A stretch of 64,000 nucleotides of DNA, taken from positions 2,234,001-2,298,000 of the forward strand of contig JAJEKV010000064.1 of NCBI GenBank assembly GCA_021234155.1, in the 5' to 3' direction. A model generated the notes under the pieces. The model did no database searches. It was not told the origin of the DNA and saw only the letters and a program-made list of their open reading frames with translations. This DNA is from Isoetes taiwanensis. Taxonomy: Eukaryota; Streptophyta; Lycopodiopsida; Isoetales; Isoetaceae. A program made the position numbers and the translations under genes. The first letter of the stretch is position 1. Each line of letters begins with the position of its first letter. Of the stretch, positions 63,970 through 64,000 are shown piece after piece.

Positions 63970-64000
63970 AAACCATACTAGTGTTAGGCTGTTCTAGATA

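Overview
The window is nuclear DNA of a land plant with a large, repeat-packed genome. Evidence for this: plant-type Ty3/gypsy chromoviruses primed by initiator-Met tRNA, GT-AG introns, PPR and DEAD-box gene fragments, and a PR-1 gene with a secretory signal. The transposase families and gene style suggest a non-flowering plant (fern, lycophyte or gymnosperm rather than an angiosperm); this is inference. Only one convincing intact host gene is present, a PR-1/CAP protein at 61.0-61.5 kb. Almost everything else is nested mobile DNA.

Layout: (1) 84-13.1 kb is the 3' part of an old chromovirus (3' LTR, PPT, chromodomain, integrase, RNase H, RT, all on the minus strand). A 7.67-kb TIR DNA transposon (T1a, TSD TATT) is inserted in its 3' untranslated part. 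(2) About 13.1-19.0 kb is a second, diverged element of the same transposase family (T1b). T1a carries an FCP1/NIF-like phosphatase remnant and T1b a Ulp1-like protease remnant, each convergent to the transposase. (3) 19.3-25.2 kb holds a DEAD-box helicase pseudogene, two CACTA-type right ends and a second FCP1-like phosphatase exon. (4) 25.4-26.7 kb is a 1.3-kb almost pure pyrimidine strand. (5) 28.0-28.5 kb is a stray copy of the PR-1 upstream region. (6) 30.2-37.2 kb holds PPR fragments around a degraded LINE whose 5' end carries tandem monomers. (7) 37.3-58.8 kb is a DNA transposon (T2, TSD AGAT, about 8.3 kb of its own). It has a DDE-type transposase on the minus strand, an intron-containing ParB-like gene on the plus strand, and many copies of the perfect palindrome CTATGCGCGCATAG. 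(8) Inside T2 lies a complete 13.2-kb chromovirus (41016-54177, TSD CCCAT, both LTRs, PBS, PPT). (9) 59.5-64 kb has two Helitron-like 3' ends, the PR-1 gene with duplicated promoter pieces, a PR-1 pseudogene and one unassigned reading frame.

The most striking observation is in the young chromovirus. Upstream of gag, on the coding strand, it carries an ORF that starts with the histone H3 tail (ARTKQT...RK) and ends with an almost canonical H3 C-terminal histone fold, the two separated by a long charged insert. It is followed by an uninterrupted 477-residue ORF of unknown function, and the same element has a chromodomain, which in this protein family binds methylated H3 tails. A retroelement that brings its own H3-like protein is something I do not know to be described.

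A caution on the sequence: the two LTRs of that element are identical by eye over about 260 bp of AT-rich DNA, yet differ by dense small indels and CCAG/CGG-type exchanges elsewhere. This looks more like base-calling error at methylated cytosines than evolution, so many frameshifts in pol, and probably in the CGG-rich LINE, may not be real.
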